The translations under genes and the position numbers were made by a program. The notes beneath the pieces are model-generated. The model did not search any database and was not told the DNA's origin. It was given only the letters and a program-made list of their open reading frames with translations. 64,000 bases of DNA from Nesterenkonia sp. PF2B19 (lineage in GTDB: Bacteria; Actinomycetota; Actinomycetes; Actinomycetales; Micrococcaceae). Location: positions 1 to 64,000 of the forward strand of contig NZ_MDSS02000005.1 of NCBI RefSeq assembly GCF_001758425.2, written 5' to 3'. Within the stretch, counting starts at the first letter, position 1, and each line of letters begins with the position of its first letter. Shown here piece by piece: positions 9,072-17,627 of this stretch.

Positions 9072-10175
9072 GTGCGGACTTCGGACTTCATCGCCCACGT
9101 CACCGCCTGCGTCGCCGCCCAGCTGAGCTCCCACAGGTCCGAGGTGGCCGCCATCGCTCCGGAGGCCGCCCCGCTGGCCGACTCCCTGGAGGCGATGGCA
9201 CGCGGCGGCAAACGACTCCGCCCCGTGCTGGCGTGGTTGGGATGGCGGGCCGCCGGCGGTGACGCGGCCTCCCACCCGGCGCTGGACAGCCTCTGTGTGT
9301 CCTTGGAGCTCTTCCAGGCGGCCGCCCTCGTCCATGACGACGTCATCGACCGCTCCGACACGCGCCGGGGACTGCCCAGCACGCATCGCCGGTTCGAGAC
9401 CCTGCACCGCGACGAGCGTCTGGCCGGGGACGAGGGGCACTTCGGCACCGCGGCCGCCATCCTCACCGGCGATCTGGCGCTGTCCTGGGCAGGTGAGTCC
9501 TTCGCCGGGGCACTCGTCGAGGCCACGACGCTCCACGGCGCCGAGGAACCTCTGCACGCGGCGCGCCGGAGCTTCCAGCAGATGCACACACAGGTGATCT
9601 CCGGCCAGTACCTCGATGTCCTGGCCGAAGTGGCCGGGCCCGCCCCCGATGAGGCCCAGGCGATCGACCGAGCTCGCCGGGTCGTGCGTTACAAGGCGGC
9701 CCGGTACTCGACCGAGCACCCCGTCGTCCTGGGCTCGGCGCTGGCTGGTGCGCCTGAGGCCCTGCGCAGCGGTCTGGCCGCCGCCGCGCTGCCCGTGGGC
9801 GAGGCGTTCCAGCTGCGCGACGACCTGCTCGGCGTCTTCGGCGATCCCGAGACCACCGGAAAGCCCGTGGGAGACGATCTCCGTGAGGGCAAACGGACCG
9901 AGCTCATCGCCTACGGCCTCTTCCGCTCCTCCGCGGACGACGCGGCCGAGCTGGAGACCATGCTCGGTGACCCTGAGCTCTCCGCGGACGCCGTGGCCAG
10001 GGCACGGGAGATCCTCACCGCCTCGGGCGCCGTCGCCGAGGTGGAGCGCACCATCGACGGCCTGCTGGAGACCAGCGCCGCAGAGGTCGCCAGGCTGCGA
10101 GGTGCCGGCGTCGCCGAGGACGTGCTCGACGACTTCCAGGAGGTCAGCGACCGACTGGTGCGGCGCAACCGATGA
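9072..10175 (+). CDS. polyprenyl (geranylgeranyl-type) diphosphate synthase
   Basis: Trans-isoprenyl diphosphate synthase that extends allylic diphosphates with isopentenyl diphosphate for quinones, carotenoids or polyprenyl carriers. The first aspartate-rich motif DDVIDRSDTRRG is at 89-100 and GDLALSWA follows. The second aspartate-rich motif lies in FQLRDDLLGVFGDPETTGK. The length (367) is normal for the IdsA/GrcC group, but product chain length cannot be read reliably. The GTG start has AGGAGGT about 7 nt upstream; a TAGGCT -10-like element lies at 9000-9005. The kinase gene follows 31 bp downstream. Confidence 0.9.
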   Translation: MRTSDFIAHVTACVAAQLSSHRSEVAAIAPEAAPLADSLEAMARGGKRLRPVLAWLGWRAAGGDAASHPALDSLCVSLELFQAAALVHDDVIDRSDTRRGLPSTHRRFETLHRDERLAGDEGHFGTAAAILTGDLALSWAGESFAGALVEATTLHGAEEPLHAARRSFQQMHTQVISGQYLDVLAEVAGPAPDEAQAIDRARRVVRYKAARYSTEHPVVLGSALAGAPEALRSGLAAAALPVGEAFQLRDDLLGVFGDPETTGKPVGDDLREGKRTELIAYGLFRSSADDAAELETMLGDPELSADAVARAREILTASGAVAEVERTIDGLLETSAAEVARLRGAGVAEDVLDDFQEVSDRLVRRNR

Positions 10176-10206
10176 GCACCGCCGGGACTTCGCTAGGCTG
10201 GACCCA

Positions 10207-11919
10207 GTGAGCACCGAACAGTCGGATCCGTGGATCGGCACCACCGTCGACGGACGTTACGAGATCGAAGACCGGGTGGCCCGCGGCGGCATGTCCACGG
10301 TCTATCTGGCGCGCGACGCCCGCCTGGGCCGTCACGTCGCCCTCAAGGTGCTCTTCCCGCACATGGCGGAGGACCGCAAGGTCGTCGAGCGCTTCGAACA
10401 GGAGGCTCGCAACGCTGCCCTGATCTCGCATCCGAACGTCGTCCAGGTCCTGGACCAGGGCCAGACCCGAGAGACCGCCTACCTGGTCATGGAGCACGTC
10501 CCCGGAGCGACGCTGCGGACGCTGCTCAAACGCGGCCCCATGACTCCTCGGCTGGCACTGACCTACGCGGAAGCCATCCTGCAGGGCCTCGGCGCCGCCC
10601 ACCGGGCGGGGCTGGTGCACCGCGACATCAAACCGGAGAACGTGCTCGTCTCCCGCGACGGACGGATCAAACTCGCCGACTTCGGGCTCGCCCGGGCCGC
10701 CACCCACCACTCGGGCACCAGCACGCTCATGGGCACAGTCGCCTACATCTCCCCCGAGCTCCTCTCCGGGGAGGGCGCCGACGAACGGGCGGACATCTAC
10801 GCCGTGGGGATCCTGCTCTATGAGATGCTCACCGGCGTGCAGCCCTACACCGGGGACTCCCCGGTCCGGGTGGCCTTCCAGCACGTGAACTCCACCGTCC
10901 CTGCGCCCTCATCCACGGTGCCCGGGCTCTCCTCCGCGCTGGACGAGATCGTCCGGGCGGCCACACGCCCCGCCGTCGAGGAACGGCCCAAGCATGCCGA
11001 CGAGCTGCTCGCACTGGTGGTCAGGTGCCGCGAAGGACTGACCAACGAGGAGCTGGACCATCAGCCGGTCGGCGCAGACCACCCCGCCGAAGAGCTGCGC
11101 CCGGGGGCCGATCCCGCCGGCACGGCGGTCATCCCCGGGGCCGAGGGATCTGCGCTCCCCTCCGCACCGGGCGAGGGGGCCGAGACTCGGACGGGATCGG
11201 ACGCTTCACCGACGGACGCCGGCGCAGGCCCCACTCCCCAGGATCCTGACGCCACCGTCGCGCTCAGCGCCCAGGAGGAGTTCCCCACCCGCGTGGAATC
11301 GGACGCTTGGGACGACGACGTGGCCGCAGCCCTGCTGCATGCCCGCTCCGGTGCCACCCTCGATGAGGACGAACGACAGACCGTGGCCGAGGTTCCCACC
11401 GAGGCCTTCCGCCTGCCGGAGGCCACCGGCGAGGGCGACGTAGGCACTGAGGACCTCTCGGGCGCCGGCCAGGACGGTGAGCAGGCCCTCGCCTCCGGCC
11501 CGCAGGACGAGGCGACGTCGGTGATGTCGCCGGTACGGCCCACCTCCTCCGGCCACGGGCCGGCCGAGCCGACGTCGGAGTTCTCCGCGGTCGGCGCTCC
11601 ACGGCCCGTTCGAGACCCGGAGGCGGGGGACGCCGATCACGAGGACGGGACCTTCGCGCGTGGACCGGCCACCTGGCTGCGTCGACGCACGGGATCGTCC
11701 GGCGATGATCGGCGCAGACGCCAGCGACCGCTGGTGGACCTGGACCGGCCGACGCCCACACGCACCTGGCTGACGATCGCCGTGATCATGATCTGCGGTG
11801 CTCTGCTGGTGCTCTTCGCCTGGTATCTGGGGCTCAGTCCGGACCTGATCCCCAGCCTCGGAGACGGCGACGCCCCCGAGCCCTCGGCGCTGCTGGCCGA
11901 GCTGCTCCGGGGCGACTGA
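10207..11919 (+). CDS. pknL: PknL-type Ser/Thr protein kinase
   Basis: Membrane-anchored Hanks-type kinase of 570 residues. The kinase domain (about 17-290) has the glycine loop ARGGMSTVYLA, catalytic Lys47, HRD at 138-140, DFG at 158-160 and an activation loop with several Thr/Ser. A long acidic, Pro/Ala-rich cytoplasmic linker (about 300-500) leads to one membrane helix (about 520-543) and only about 25 outside residues. No PASTA repeats are present, which fits PknL rather than PknB. TAGGCT ends 7 nt before the GTG, suggesting leaderless translation. The position beside an isoprenyl synthase and class II DAHP synthase matches mycobacterial pknL. Confidence 0.88.
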   Translation: MSTEQSDPWIGTTVDGRYEIEDRVARGGMSTVYLARDARLGRHVALKVLFPHMAEDRKVVERFEQEARNAALISHPNVVQVLDQGQTRETAYLVMEHVPGATLRTLLKRGPMTPRLALTYAEAILQGLGAAHRAGLVHRDIKPENVLVSRDGRIKLADFGLARAATHHSGTSTLMGTVAYISPELLSGEGADERADIYAVGILLYEMLTGVQPYTGDSPVRVAFQHVNSTVPAPSSTVPGLSSALDEIVRAATRPAVEERPKHADELLALVVRCREGLTNEELDHQPVGADHPAEELRPGADPAGTAVIPGAEGSALPSAPGEGAETRTGSDASPTDAGAGPTPQDPDATVALSAQEEFPTRVESDAWDDDVAAALLHARSGATLDEDERQTVAEVPTEAFRLPEATGEGDVGTEDLSGAGQDGEQALASGPQDEATSVMSPVRPTSSGHGPAEPTSEFSAVGAPRPVRDPEAGDADHEDGTFARGPATWLRRRTGSSGDDRRRRQRPLVDLDRPTPTRTWLTIAVIMICGALLVLFAWYLGLSPDLIPSLGDGDAPEPSALLAELLRGD

Positions 11920-11921
11920 GA

Positions 11922-11953
11922 CGCCCGGCCCGCCCACACGGGCAGGCCGGGCG
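11922..11953. terminator. bidirectional terminator between pknL and DAHP synthase
   Basis: Perfect 9-bp stem CGCCCGGCC / GGCCGGGCG with a 14-nt spacer that can pair further. It begins 3 nt after the pknL stop and lies between two convergent genes. Confidence 0.75.
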
Positions 11954-11976
11954 AGGTGGCGACGGCAGGGATCAGA

Positions 11977-13386
11977 TCACTTCACCTGGGTGAGCGCCTC
12001 CGCCACCAGGAAGGCCATCTCAAGGGACTGCTTGTGGTTCAGTCGGGGGTCGCACAGCGACTCGTAGCGAGAGTCGAAGGCCGACTCGTCGATGATGTCC
12101 GAACCGCCGAGACACTCGGCGACGTCGTCACCGGTCATCTCCACGTGCAGGCCACCGGGGTAGGTGCCCAGGGAGCGATGCACCTCGAAGAAGCCGCGGA
12201 CCTCGTCCATGACATCGTCGAACTGCCGCGTCTTGTAGCCGTTCTTGGCGGTGATGGTGTTGCCGTGCATCGGGTCGGTGACCCAGACGACCTTCGCCCC
12301 CGAGTCCCGGACGGCCTCGACCAGCGGCGGAAGCTTCTCCCGGATGTTCTTGGCCCCCATCCGCGTGATGAAGGTCAGTCGACCCGGCTCGCGCTGCGGG
12401 TCGAGCTTGTCGATCAGTGCGAGGGCGTCCTCCGGGGTGGTGCCCGGGCCCAGCTTCACGCCCAGAGGGTTGTGCACTCGGGAGAGGTAGTCCACGTGTG
12501 CGCCGTCAAGCTCGCGGGTGCGCTCTCCGATCCACACGAAGTGCCCGGAGGTCACATACGGCTCGCCGGTGCGGGAGTCGATACGGGTCAGTGCGCGCTC
12601 ATAGTCGAGCAGCAGCGCCTCATGGGCGGCGTAGAACTCGGTGCGCTTCAGACCGTCGAAGTCGGCCCCGCAGGCCTCCATGAACCTCACGGCGCGGTCG
12701 ATCTCGCCGGCGATGGACTCATAGCGCGCGTGGGCAGGGTTCTCCATGAAGCCTTTGTTCCACTGCTGGACGGCCCGCAGGTCGGCGAATCCGCCCTCGG
12801 TGAAGGCCCGCACCAGGTTCAGCGTGGCCGCAGAGGTGTGGTAGGCCTGCACCATCCGCTTGGGGTCCGGGTGCCTGCTCTCCTCGGTGAAGTCGAACCC
12901 GTTGATGATCTCCCCACGGAAGCTCGGCAGGGTCACCTCCCCCCGGGTCTCCATGTCCGAGGAACGGGGCTTGGCGAACTGGCCGGCCATGCGGCCCATC
13001 TTCACCACGGGCAATGAAGCGCCGTACGTCAGCACCACGGCCATCTGCAGCAGAGTCTTCACCCGAGCGCTGATCTTGTCGGCGGTCGCACCCGCGAAGG
13101 TCTCGGCGCAGTCACCGCCCTGCAGGAGGAAGGCCTCGCCCTGAGCCACCTTGGCCAGCCGTCGCTTCAGCTTGTCCACCTCACCGGCGAAGACCAGCGG
13201 AGGGTTCGAGGAGAGTTCACCGACGGCGGCGTCGAAGTCCGGGTGGTCACGCCAGTCCGGCTGCTGTCTGATCGGCAGTCGGCGCCACTCGTCGAGACCC
13301 GGATAGTCGGCGGCACCGGTGTGGAGGATCTCTCCGGGCGCGGTCAACGGGGTCTGGACGGGGGTCTTCTCTGGCGTAGTAGTCAC
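11977..13386 (-). CDS. aroG: class II 3-deoxy-D-arabino-heptulosonate 7-phosphate synthase
   Basis: First enzyme of the shikimate pathway: condenses phosphoenolpyruvate with erythrose 4-phosphate. The 469 residues are typical of the plant-like class II family. The metal-binding cysteine lies in GGDCAETF (Cys93). KMGRMAGQFAKPRSSD, GFDFTEESRHPD, VWIGERTRELDGAHV, TRMGAKNIREKLP and TDPMHGNT are conserved. The stop faces the convergent pknL across a shared terminator. aroA lies 46 kb away in the window, so the pathway is not clustered. The symbol follows mycobacterial usage. Confidence 0.93.
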   Translation of the reverse strand: MTTTPEKTPVQTPLTAPGEILHTGAADYPGLDEWRRLPIRQQPDWRDHPDFDAAVGELSSNPPLVFAGEVDKLKRRLAKVAQGEAFLLQGGDCAETFAGATADKISARVKTLLQMAVVLTYGASLPVVKMGRMAGQFAKPRSSDMETRGEVTLPSFRGEIINGFDFTEESRHPDPKRMVQAYHTSAATLNLVRAFTEGGFADLRAVQQWNKGFMENPAHARYESIAGEIDRAVRFMEACGADFDGLKRTEFYAAHEALLLDYERALTRIDSRTGEPYVTSGHFVWIGERTRELDGAHVDYLSRVHNPLGVKLGPGTTPEDALALIDKLDPQREPGRLTFITRMGAKNIREKLPPLVEAVRDSGAKVVWVTDPMHGNTITAKNGYKTRQFDDVMDEVRGFFEVHRSLGTYPGGLHVEMTGDDVAECLGGSDIIDESAFDSRYESLCDPRLNHKQSLEMAFLVAEALTQVK

Positions 13387-13434
13387 GTCACCAGCCTAGC
13401 CCGGCGTCGGCGGCCGGCCCAATGCGACCATGGG

Positions 13435-13453
13435 CAGTCCAGATTCTGGACTG
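13435..13453 (-). terminator. terminator after the acyl-CoA ligase gene
   Basis: Perfect 8-bp stem CAGTCCAG / CTGGACTG with the 3-nt loop ATT, 47 bp past the ligase stop on the minus strand and before the DAHP synthase start. There is no T tract. Confidence 0.5.
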
Positions 13454-13499
13454 ACGCGCCACAGCCCTGGGCCGGCCGCCGCGCCCGCCGATCCCCGGG

Positions 13500-15323
13500 T
13501 CAGTCCTTCCGGTCGGCGGCCGCCTGGGCATACAGGTCGTCGACGACCTCCGCGTAGTCCTTCATGACGCTCGGACGCTTGATCTTCATCGACGGCGTCA
13601 GATGGCCGGACTCGATCGTGAAGTCCTCCTCCAGGAGCCGGAACGTGCGGATCGACTCCGCGCGGGAGACCGACTCGTTGGCCCGATCCACCACCGACTG
13701 GACGTGCGCAACGATCTCCTCCCGCCGGATGAGCTCTCCCATGGGCGTCTCCGGGTCGATCCCGTGCCGCTCGAGCCACTGCGGCAGCGTCTCTCCGTCC
13801 AAGGTCACCAGAGCGGCGACGAACGGTCGCCCGTCGCCGACGACGACCACCTGGGAGACGATCGCGTCCGCACGGATCTGGTCCTCCAGCTGGGCCGGGG
13901 CGACGTTCTTGCCCGCCGCCGTCACCAGGATCTCCTTCTTCCGCCCGGTGATGGTCAGGAAGCCGTCATCGTCCAGCGACCCCAGGTCGCCGGTGCGGAA
14001 CCAGCCGTCCTCGGTGAAGGCCTCGTCCTTGAGCTCAGGGCGATTGCGGTAGCCGCTGAAGACGCAGACGCCCTTGCCCAGCACCTCGCCGTCGTCGGCG
14101 ATCCGGACGGCACAGCCCGGCAGGGGAACTCCGACGGTGCCGATCCTGTAGTTCTCCGGCGTGTTGACCGTGATCGGGGCGGTGGTCTCGGTGAGACCGT
14201 AGCCTTCCATGATCATCACCCCGATGCCGTGGAAGAAGTGCCCCAGCCGCGCCCCGAGCGGACTGCCGCCCGAGACGGCATGCGTCACCCGCCCTCCCAT
14301 CCGGGCATGCAGCTTGGAGTAGACCAGCTTGGAGAACAGCTTGTGCTTCAAGTTCAGCCCGAAGGGGACCTTGCCGGCCTGCTGAGCCTTCGACCAGTCG
14401 ATCGCCGTCTGCGCCGCCTTGGTGAAGATTCCGCCCTTGCCCTCGGACTCGGCCTTCATCATCGCGGCGTTGTAGATCTTCTCGAACACGCGCGGCACGG
14501 CCAGCAGGAACGTGGGCCGGAAGGTGCCGAGGTCGTCCACCAGCTCCTTGATGTCGGCCGTATGGCCGACTCTGGTGCCTGCCGCCACGGACAGCACCGA
14601 GATGAACCGGGCGAAGACGTGGGCCAGCGGGATGAACAGCACCGTGGAGGAGTCCTTGTTGACCACGTGCCCCAACGAGTGCGTGGTCTGCAGAGACAGC
14701 TCGGTGAAGTTCCCGTGGGTGAGTTCGCAGCCCTTCGGACGGCCGGTGGTCCCGGAGGTGTAGATGATCGTGGCGAGATCGGACAGGCCCGCCCGCGAGC
14801 GCCGTCGCTCGATCGCCGCGTCCTCCACCTCGGCCCCGGCCGCCCGCAGCTGATCCAGGTCGTCGTTGTCCAGACGGAGCACGCCGGCCGGGATCTGCAG
14901 CTTCTCCTGCGAGACCGCGCGATCGACGACCTTCTCATGGGAGGCCGAATCCACGACGACGAGGCTGACCTCGGAGTCCTCGACGATCCAGGCCACCTGC
15001 GCCGGCGAGGACGTCTCGTAGATCGGCACAGTGATGCAGCCGGCGTACCAGATCGCGAAGTCGAGCAGAGTCCACTCGTAGCGGGTCGGGGCCATGATCG
15101 CGACCCGCCCGCCCTCATCGATGCCCCGAGCGACAAGACCCTTGGCCAGGGCCACGACGTCGTCGCGGAACTCCCGGGCCGTCACGTCGGTCCATTCCCC
15201 CGGGGACAGCTGTCGCCCGAAGAGCACGTTGGTCGGGTCCTGCTCGACCTGGCGCTCCAGCAGGTCAGTGGTGTTCAGCTCCGCAGGGACCTCGATGGCC
15301 GGGGGAACGACGTTTTCCTTCAC
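13500..15323 (-). CDS. long-chain fatty-acid-CoA ligase (FadD15-like)
   Basis: AMP-forming ligase that activates long-chain fatty acids with ATP and CoA. The 607 residues show the adenylation signature IIYTSGTTGRPKG, GYGLTETTAPITVN, GWFRTGDLGSLDDDGFL, ITGRKKEILVTAAGKNVAP and the late lysine region LTPSMKIKRP. The GTG at 15323 is chosen because GAGGAG lies 8 nt upstream and the protein then begins in the usual short form. Upstream DNA carries two small palindromes that could be operators for a TetR-type fatty-acid regulator (inference). Confidence 0.9.
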   Translation of the reverse strand: MKENVVPPAIEVPAELNTTDLLERQVEQDPTNVLFGRQLSPGEWTDVTAREFRDDVVALAKGLVARGIDEGGRVAIMAPTRYEWTLLDFAIWYAGCITVPIYETSSPAQVAWIVEDSEVSLVVVDSASHEKVVDRAVSQEKLQIPAGVLRLDNDDLDQLRAAGAEVEDAAIERRRSRAGLSDLATIIYTSGTTGRPKGCELTHGNFTELSLQTTHSLGHVVNKDSSTVLFIPLAHVFARFISVLSVAAGTRVGHTADIKELVDDLGTFRPTFLLAVPRVFEKIYNAAMMKAESEGKGGIFTKAAQTAIDWSKAQQAGKVPFGLNLKHKLFSKLVYSKLHARMGGRVTHAVSGGSPLGARLGHFFHGIGVMIMEGYGLTETTAPITVNTPENYRIGTVGVPLPGCAVRIADDGEVLGKGVCVFSGYRNRPELKDEAFTEDGWFRTGDLGSLDDDGFLTITGRKKEILVTAAGKNVAPAQLEDQIRADAIVSQVVVVGDGRPFVAALVTLDGETLPQWLERHGIDPETPMGELIRREEIVAHVQSVVDRANESVSRAESIRTFRLLEEDFTIESGHLTPSMKIKRPSVMKDYAEVVDDLYAQAAADRKD

Positions 15324-15397
15324 GACGGGACTCCTCTGTCTCTGTCGACGGACCGGGGCGGGCCGGGAGCTCGTTGCCTGCCCCCGACCGGTATTTC

Positions 15398-15409
15398 TAC
15401 TAGGTAGTA
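15398..15409. promoter_or_regulatory. candidate operator TACTA-GG-TAGTA
   Basis: A 12-bp interrupted palindrome about 75 bp upstream of the acyl-CoA ligase start. AT-rich for this genome and suitable in form for a TetR-family dimer; the regulator is not identified. Confidence 0.4.
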
Positions 15410-15423
15410 ACGACCTTGTGGTG

Positions 15424-15443
15424 CGACTCACACTAATGAGTCG
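15424..15443. promoter_or_regulatory. candidate operator CGACTCA-N6-TGAGTCG
   Basis: Perfect 7-bp inverted repeat around a 6-bp AT-rich spacer, about 100 bp before the acyl-CoA ligase start. It could instead be a small hairpin. No T tract, so an operator is preferred. Confidence 0.4.
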
Positions 15444-15503
15444 ACCGGGGTCCTGTCCACGTGGGCTCCGGACCCGCTGCGCGTCCGGGCCTCAGGCGTC
15501 CGA

Positions 15504-15869
15504 CTACACCTGCGCGCCGTCGCCGGATCCGCTGCGGTGGCGCGGCATCTGCAGGAACAGGGTGACCAGGCCGGCCAGAATGACACCGATCAGCACGGGG
15601 GCCGTCCAGGACGGCATCGTCGCCGGCAGCCAGGTCAGCACCAGGAGAGCCACGAGTCCTCCGACGGCCAGCACGGCGCCGAGTACGACCCCCGGTTTGG
15701 CGCCGGCCAGCGGATTGCGTGGATTGGGCGGCCGGAAGTCGTCGATCTCCTCGAGCGCTTCGTGGTCCACGGACCAGTCGCGCGGCCCCTGGCCTGCTCG
15801 GCCCACGGGCCGAGAACCTCCTCCACGGCTGAAGATGGCACTGGGCTCGTCATCACGGTGTCGGGTCAT
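15504..15869 (-). CDS. small membrane protein, unknown function
   Basis: A 121-residue protein with a basic and glycine-rich N-terminus, then PPNPRNPLAG and two membrane helices (about 60-80 and 88-108) before a charged tail. I do not recognise a named family. The start codon overlaps the stop of the upstream alpha/beta hydrolase (ATGA), so the two are translationally coupled. It could help localise or support lipid metabolism given its neighbours (hydrolase, acyl-CoA ligase, acyltransferase), but nothing in the sequence shows this directly. Confidence 0.75.
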   Translation of the reverse strand: MTRHRDDEPSAIFSRGGGSRPVGRAGQGPRDWSVDHEALEEIDDFRPPNPRNPLAGAKPGVVLGAVLAVGGLVALLVLTWLPATMPSWTAPVLIGVILAGLVTLFLQMPRHRSGSGDGAQV

Positions 15870-16657
15870 GCGTCCTCCCCTGAGAGTGTCGGCGTCATAG
15901 GCTGGCCCGCCTCCGCCTCGCCCCGTCGCGCGGCGGCGAGGAACTCGAGCGTCAGCCGACCGACGGCGTCGGCGTCATGGTCCAGGGTGGCGACGTGGAG
16001 CGAGCGCTCCAGCACCACCTGGGTCAGGTTCCCCGGATCCATCCTGTGCACCAGAGTATCGGCTGAGGCCCGAGGAAGGACATTGTCCGTCGCCGATCTC
16101 AGCAGCAGCACCGGTGCGCGGACGAGGTCGAGCTCCCGACGAACGTGGGCGACGATCCGCCCGAGAACGGCGACGCCGCGTACGGGGGTGCGGTCATAGG
16201 CCTCCTCCACCACCCCAGGTTTGGCGATGTCGCCCGCCACGGGCGCCACTGAGGGCAGGACTCCCCCGGCCAGTCGAGCGAACCCGAGCTGCAGGGGCTT
16301 GAGCCGCAGGCAGGGATTGATGGTGACGGCCGCGAAGGGCGCGCGCCGGGCGGCCACATGCATCGCCAGCGCACCACCCATGGAGAGTCCGACGACGGCG
16401 ACGTGCGACCGTCGCGCCGCCAGGCGGTCCCAGCCCGCGAGGGCAGCGCGCAGAATCTCCCCCGCAGACGTAGCATTCAGGTCCTCCCATCGCGTGCCGT
16501 GCCCCGGCAGAAGGGGCACCTCGACGGCGTATCCCGCCTCTCGGAGCACCTGGGCCACCGGCTCCATCGAGGCGGGCGTGGAGGTGAAGCCGTGGAGCAG
16601 GAGGACTCCGGGTGCGCCCGGCTCGGGCCGCTCGGGATCATCACGCGTGTGAGGCAT
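15866..16657 (-). CDS. alpha/beta hydrolase (carboxylesterase / monoacylglycerol lipase type)
   Basis: Serine hydrolase of 263 residues. The oxyanion region LLLHGFTSTPASM is near the start and the nucleophile elbow GLSMGG places the catalytic serine at 92. The acid is probably in SATDNVLP and the histidine in SLHVATLDHD. LPGHGTRWEDL is typical of Est30-like carboxylesterases and short-chain monoacylglycerol lipases. Substrate is not shown by sequence; neighbours in fatty-acid metabolism suggest an ester or acylglycerol. TACTGT lies about 7 nt before the ATG, consistent with a leaderless transcript divergent from the acyltransferase. Confidence 0.85.
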   Translation of the reverse strand: MPHTRDDPERPEPGAPGVLLLHGFTSTPASMEPVAQVLREAGYAVEVPLLPGHGTRWEDLNATSAGEILRAALAGWDRLAARRSHVAVVGLSMGGALAMHVAARRAPFAAVTINPCLRLKPLQLGFARLAGGVLPSVAPVAGDIAKPGVVEEAYDRTPVRGVAVLGRIVAHVRRELDLVRAPVLLLRSATDNVLPRASADTLVHRMDPGNLTQVVLERSLHVATLDHDADAVGRLTLEFLAAARRGEAEAGQPMTPTLSGEDA

Positions 16658-16701
16658 GGCACCACAGTAGCCGCTGGTCCACGCACTACAGTGGAGCTCG
16701 G

Positions 16702-17469
16702 ATGAGGACGTGGCCCCTGCGCGGTCCGCCCTCTCCGGTCGTCACTGCCCCTGTCCGCCCAGGAAGGACTCCTCGGCCCGTGTTCTACTACGTCGCGAAG
16801 ACCTTCGCCGTCGGCCCGGCGGTCAACGCCGTCTTCCGCCCCTGGGTCAAGGGGCTGGACAACATTCCGGAGGAGGGTGCGGCGATCCTCGCCTCGAACC
16901 ACCTGTCCTTCTCGGACTCCGTCTTCCTGCCGGTGAAGGTCCCCCGACCGGTGCGCTTCCTCGCCAAGAAGGACTACTTCGTCAAGCAGGGGCCCACCGG
17001 CTGGGTGACCAGGAAGTTCTTCGACATCACGGGGCAGATTCCCATGGACCGCTCCGGAGGGCGAGCCAGCCAGGACTCGCTCAACGCCGGAGAGCGCGCC
17101 CTGCGCGAGGGCGCCCTGCTGGGCATCTATCCGGAAGGTACGCGCAGCCCGGACGGACGCCTGTACCGGGGCAAGCTCGGCGTCGCCCGTCTCGCCCTGC
17201 GGACCCAGGTCCCGGTCATCCCGGTGGCGATGATCGGGACGGACAAGGTCCAGCCCATCGGCAAGAAGCTCCCGTCGATCCGCCGGGTGGGCGTGATCAT
17301 CGGGGAGCCGCTGACCTTCGAGGCCTATCACGACAACGCCGAGGACCGCTTCGCCCAACGGGCGGTGACCGACGAGATCATGTATCAGATCATGCGCCTC
17401 TCCGGGCAGGAGTACGTGGACAAGTATGCGGCCGATGTGAAGCGGCGCATGGAGTCTGGGGAAGGCTGA
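16702..17469 (+). CDS. 1-acyl-sn-glycerol-3-phosphate acyltransferase (PlsC family)
   Basis: Membrane-associated acyltransferase that adds the second acyl chain in phosphatidic acid synthesis. The catalytic NHLSFSD (HX4D type), the EGTRSPDGRLYRGK substrate motif and VPVIPVAMIGTD are present, ending in a basic tail. Start choice is open. The ATG at 16702 follows a TACAGT -10-like hexamer by 9 nt (possible leaderless start). A GTG at 16780 would begin at VFYYVAKTF, where many homologues start, with AGGAAGG 12 nt upstream. It is divergent from the hydrolase gene and ends at a strong hairpin. Confidence 0.88.
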   Translation: MRTWPLRGPPSPVVTAPVRPGRTPRPVFYYVAKTFAVGPAVNAVFRPWVKGLDNIPEEGAAILASNHLSFSDSVFLPVKVPRPVRFLAKKDYFVKQGPTGWVTRKFFDITGQIPMDRSGGRASQDSLNAGERALREGALLGIYPEGTRSPDGRLYRGKLGVARLALRTQVPVIPVAMIGTDKVQPIGKKLPSIRRVGVIIGEPLTFEAYHDNAEDRFAQRAVTDEIMYQIMRLSGQEYVDKYAADVKRRMESGEG

Positions 17470-17512
17470 CACCAGGGCCCCGCACCGGTCCGCGGTCTGG
17501 ACGACGCCGACA

Positions 17513-17555
17513 CGACGACGCCGGGGAGCCCCGTTGGGGCTCCCCGGCGTCGTCG
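17513..17555. terminator. strong bidirectional terminator
   Basis: A perfect 20-bp inverted repeat with a 3-nt loop (GTT), centred on GGGGAGCCCC / GGGGCTCCCC. It lies between the convergent acyltransferase and xylanase genes. Confidence 0.85.
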
Positions 17556-17627
17556 CACGAGCGGCGCTCGGCGGCCGGTCATCCTCGGGCCAGACGCCCT
17601 CGGGTCGGCCGATGATCACGGCGTCCG

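Noticed and set aside
16780-16782. GTG as the only start of the acyltransferase
   Set aside because: Not excluded, but the ATG at 16702 has a well-placed -10 element; kept as an alternative in the feature entry.
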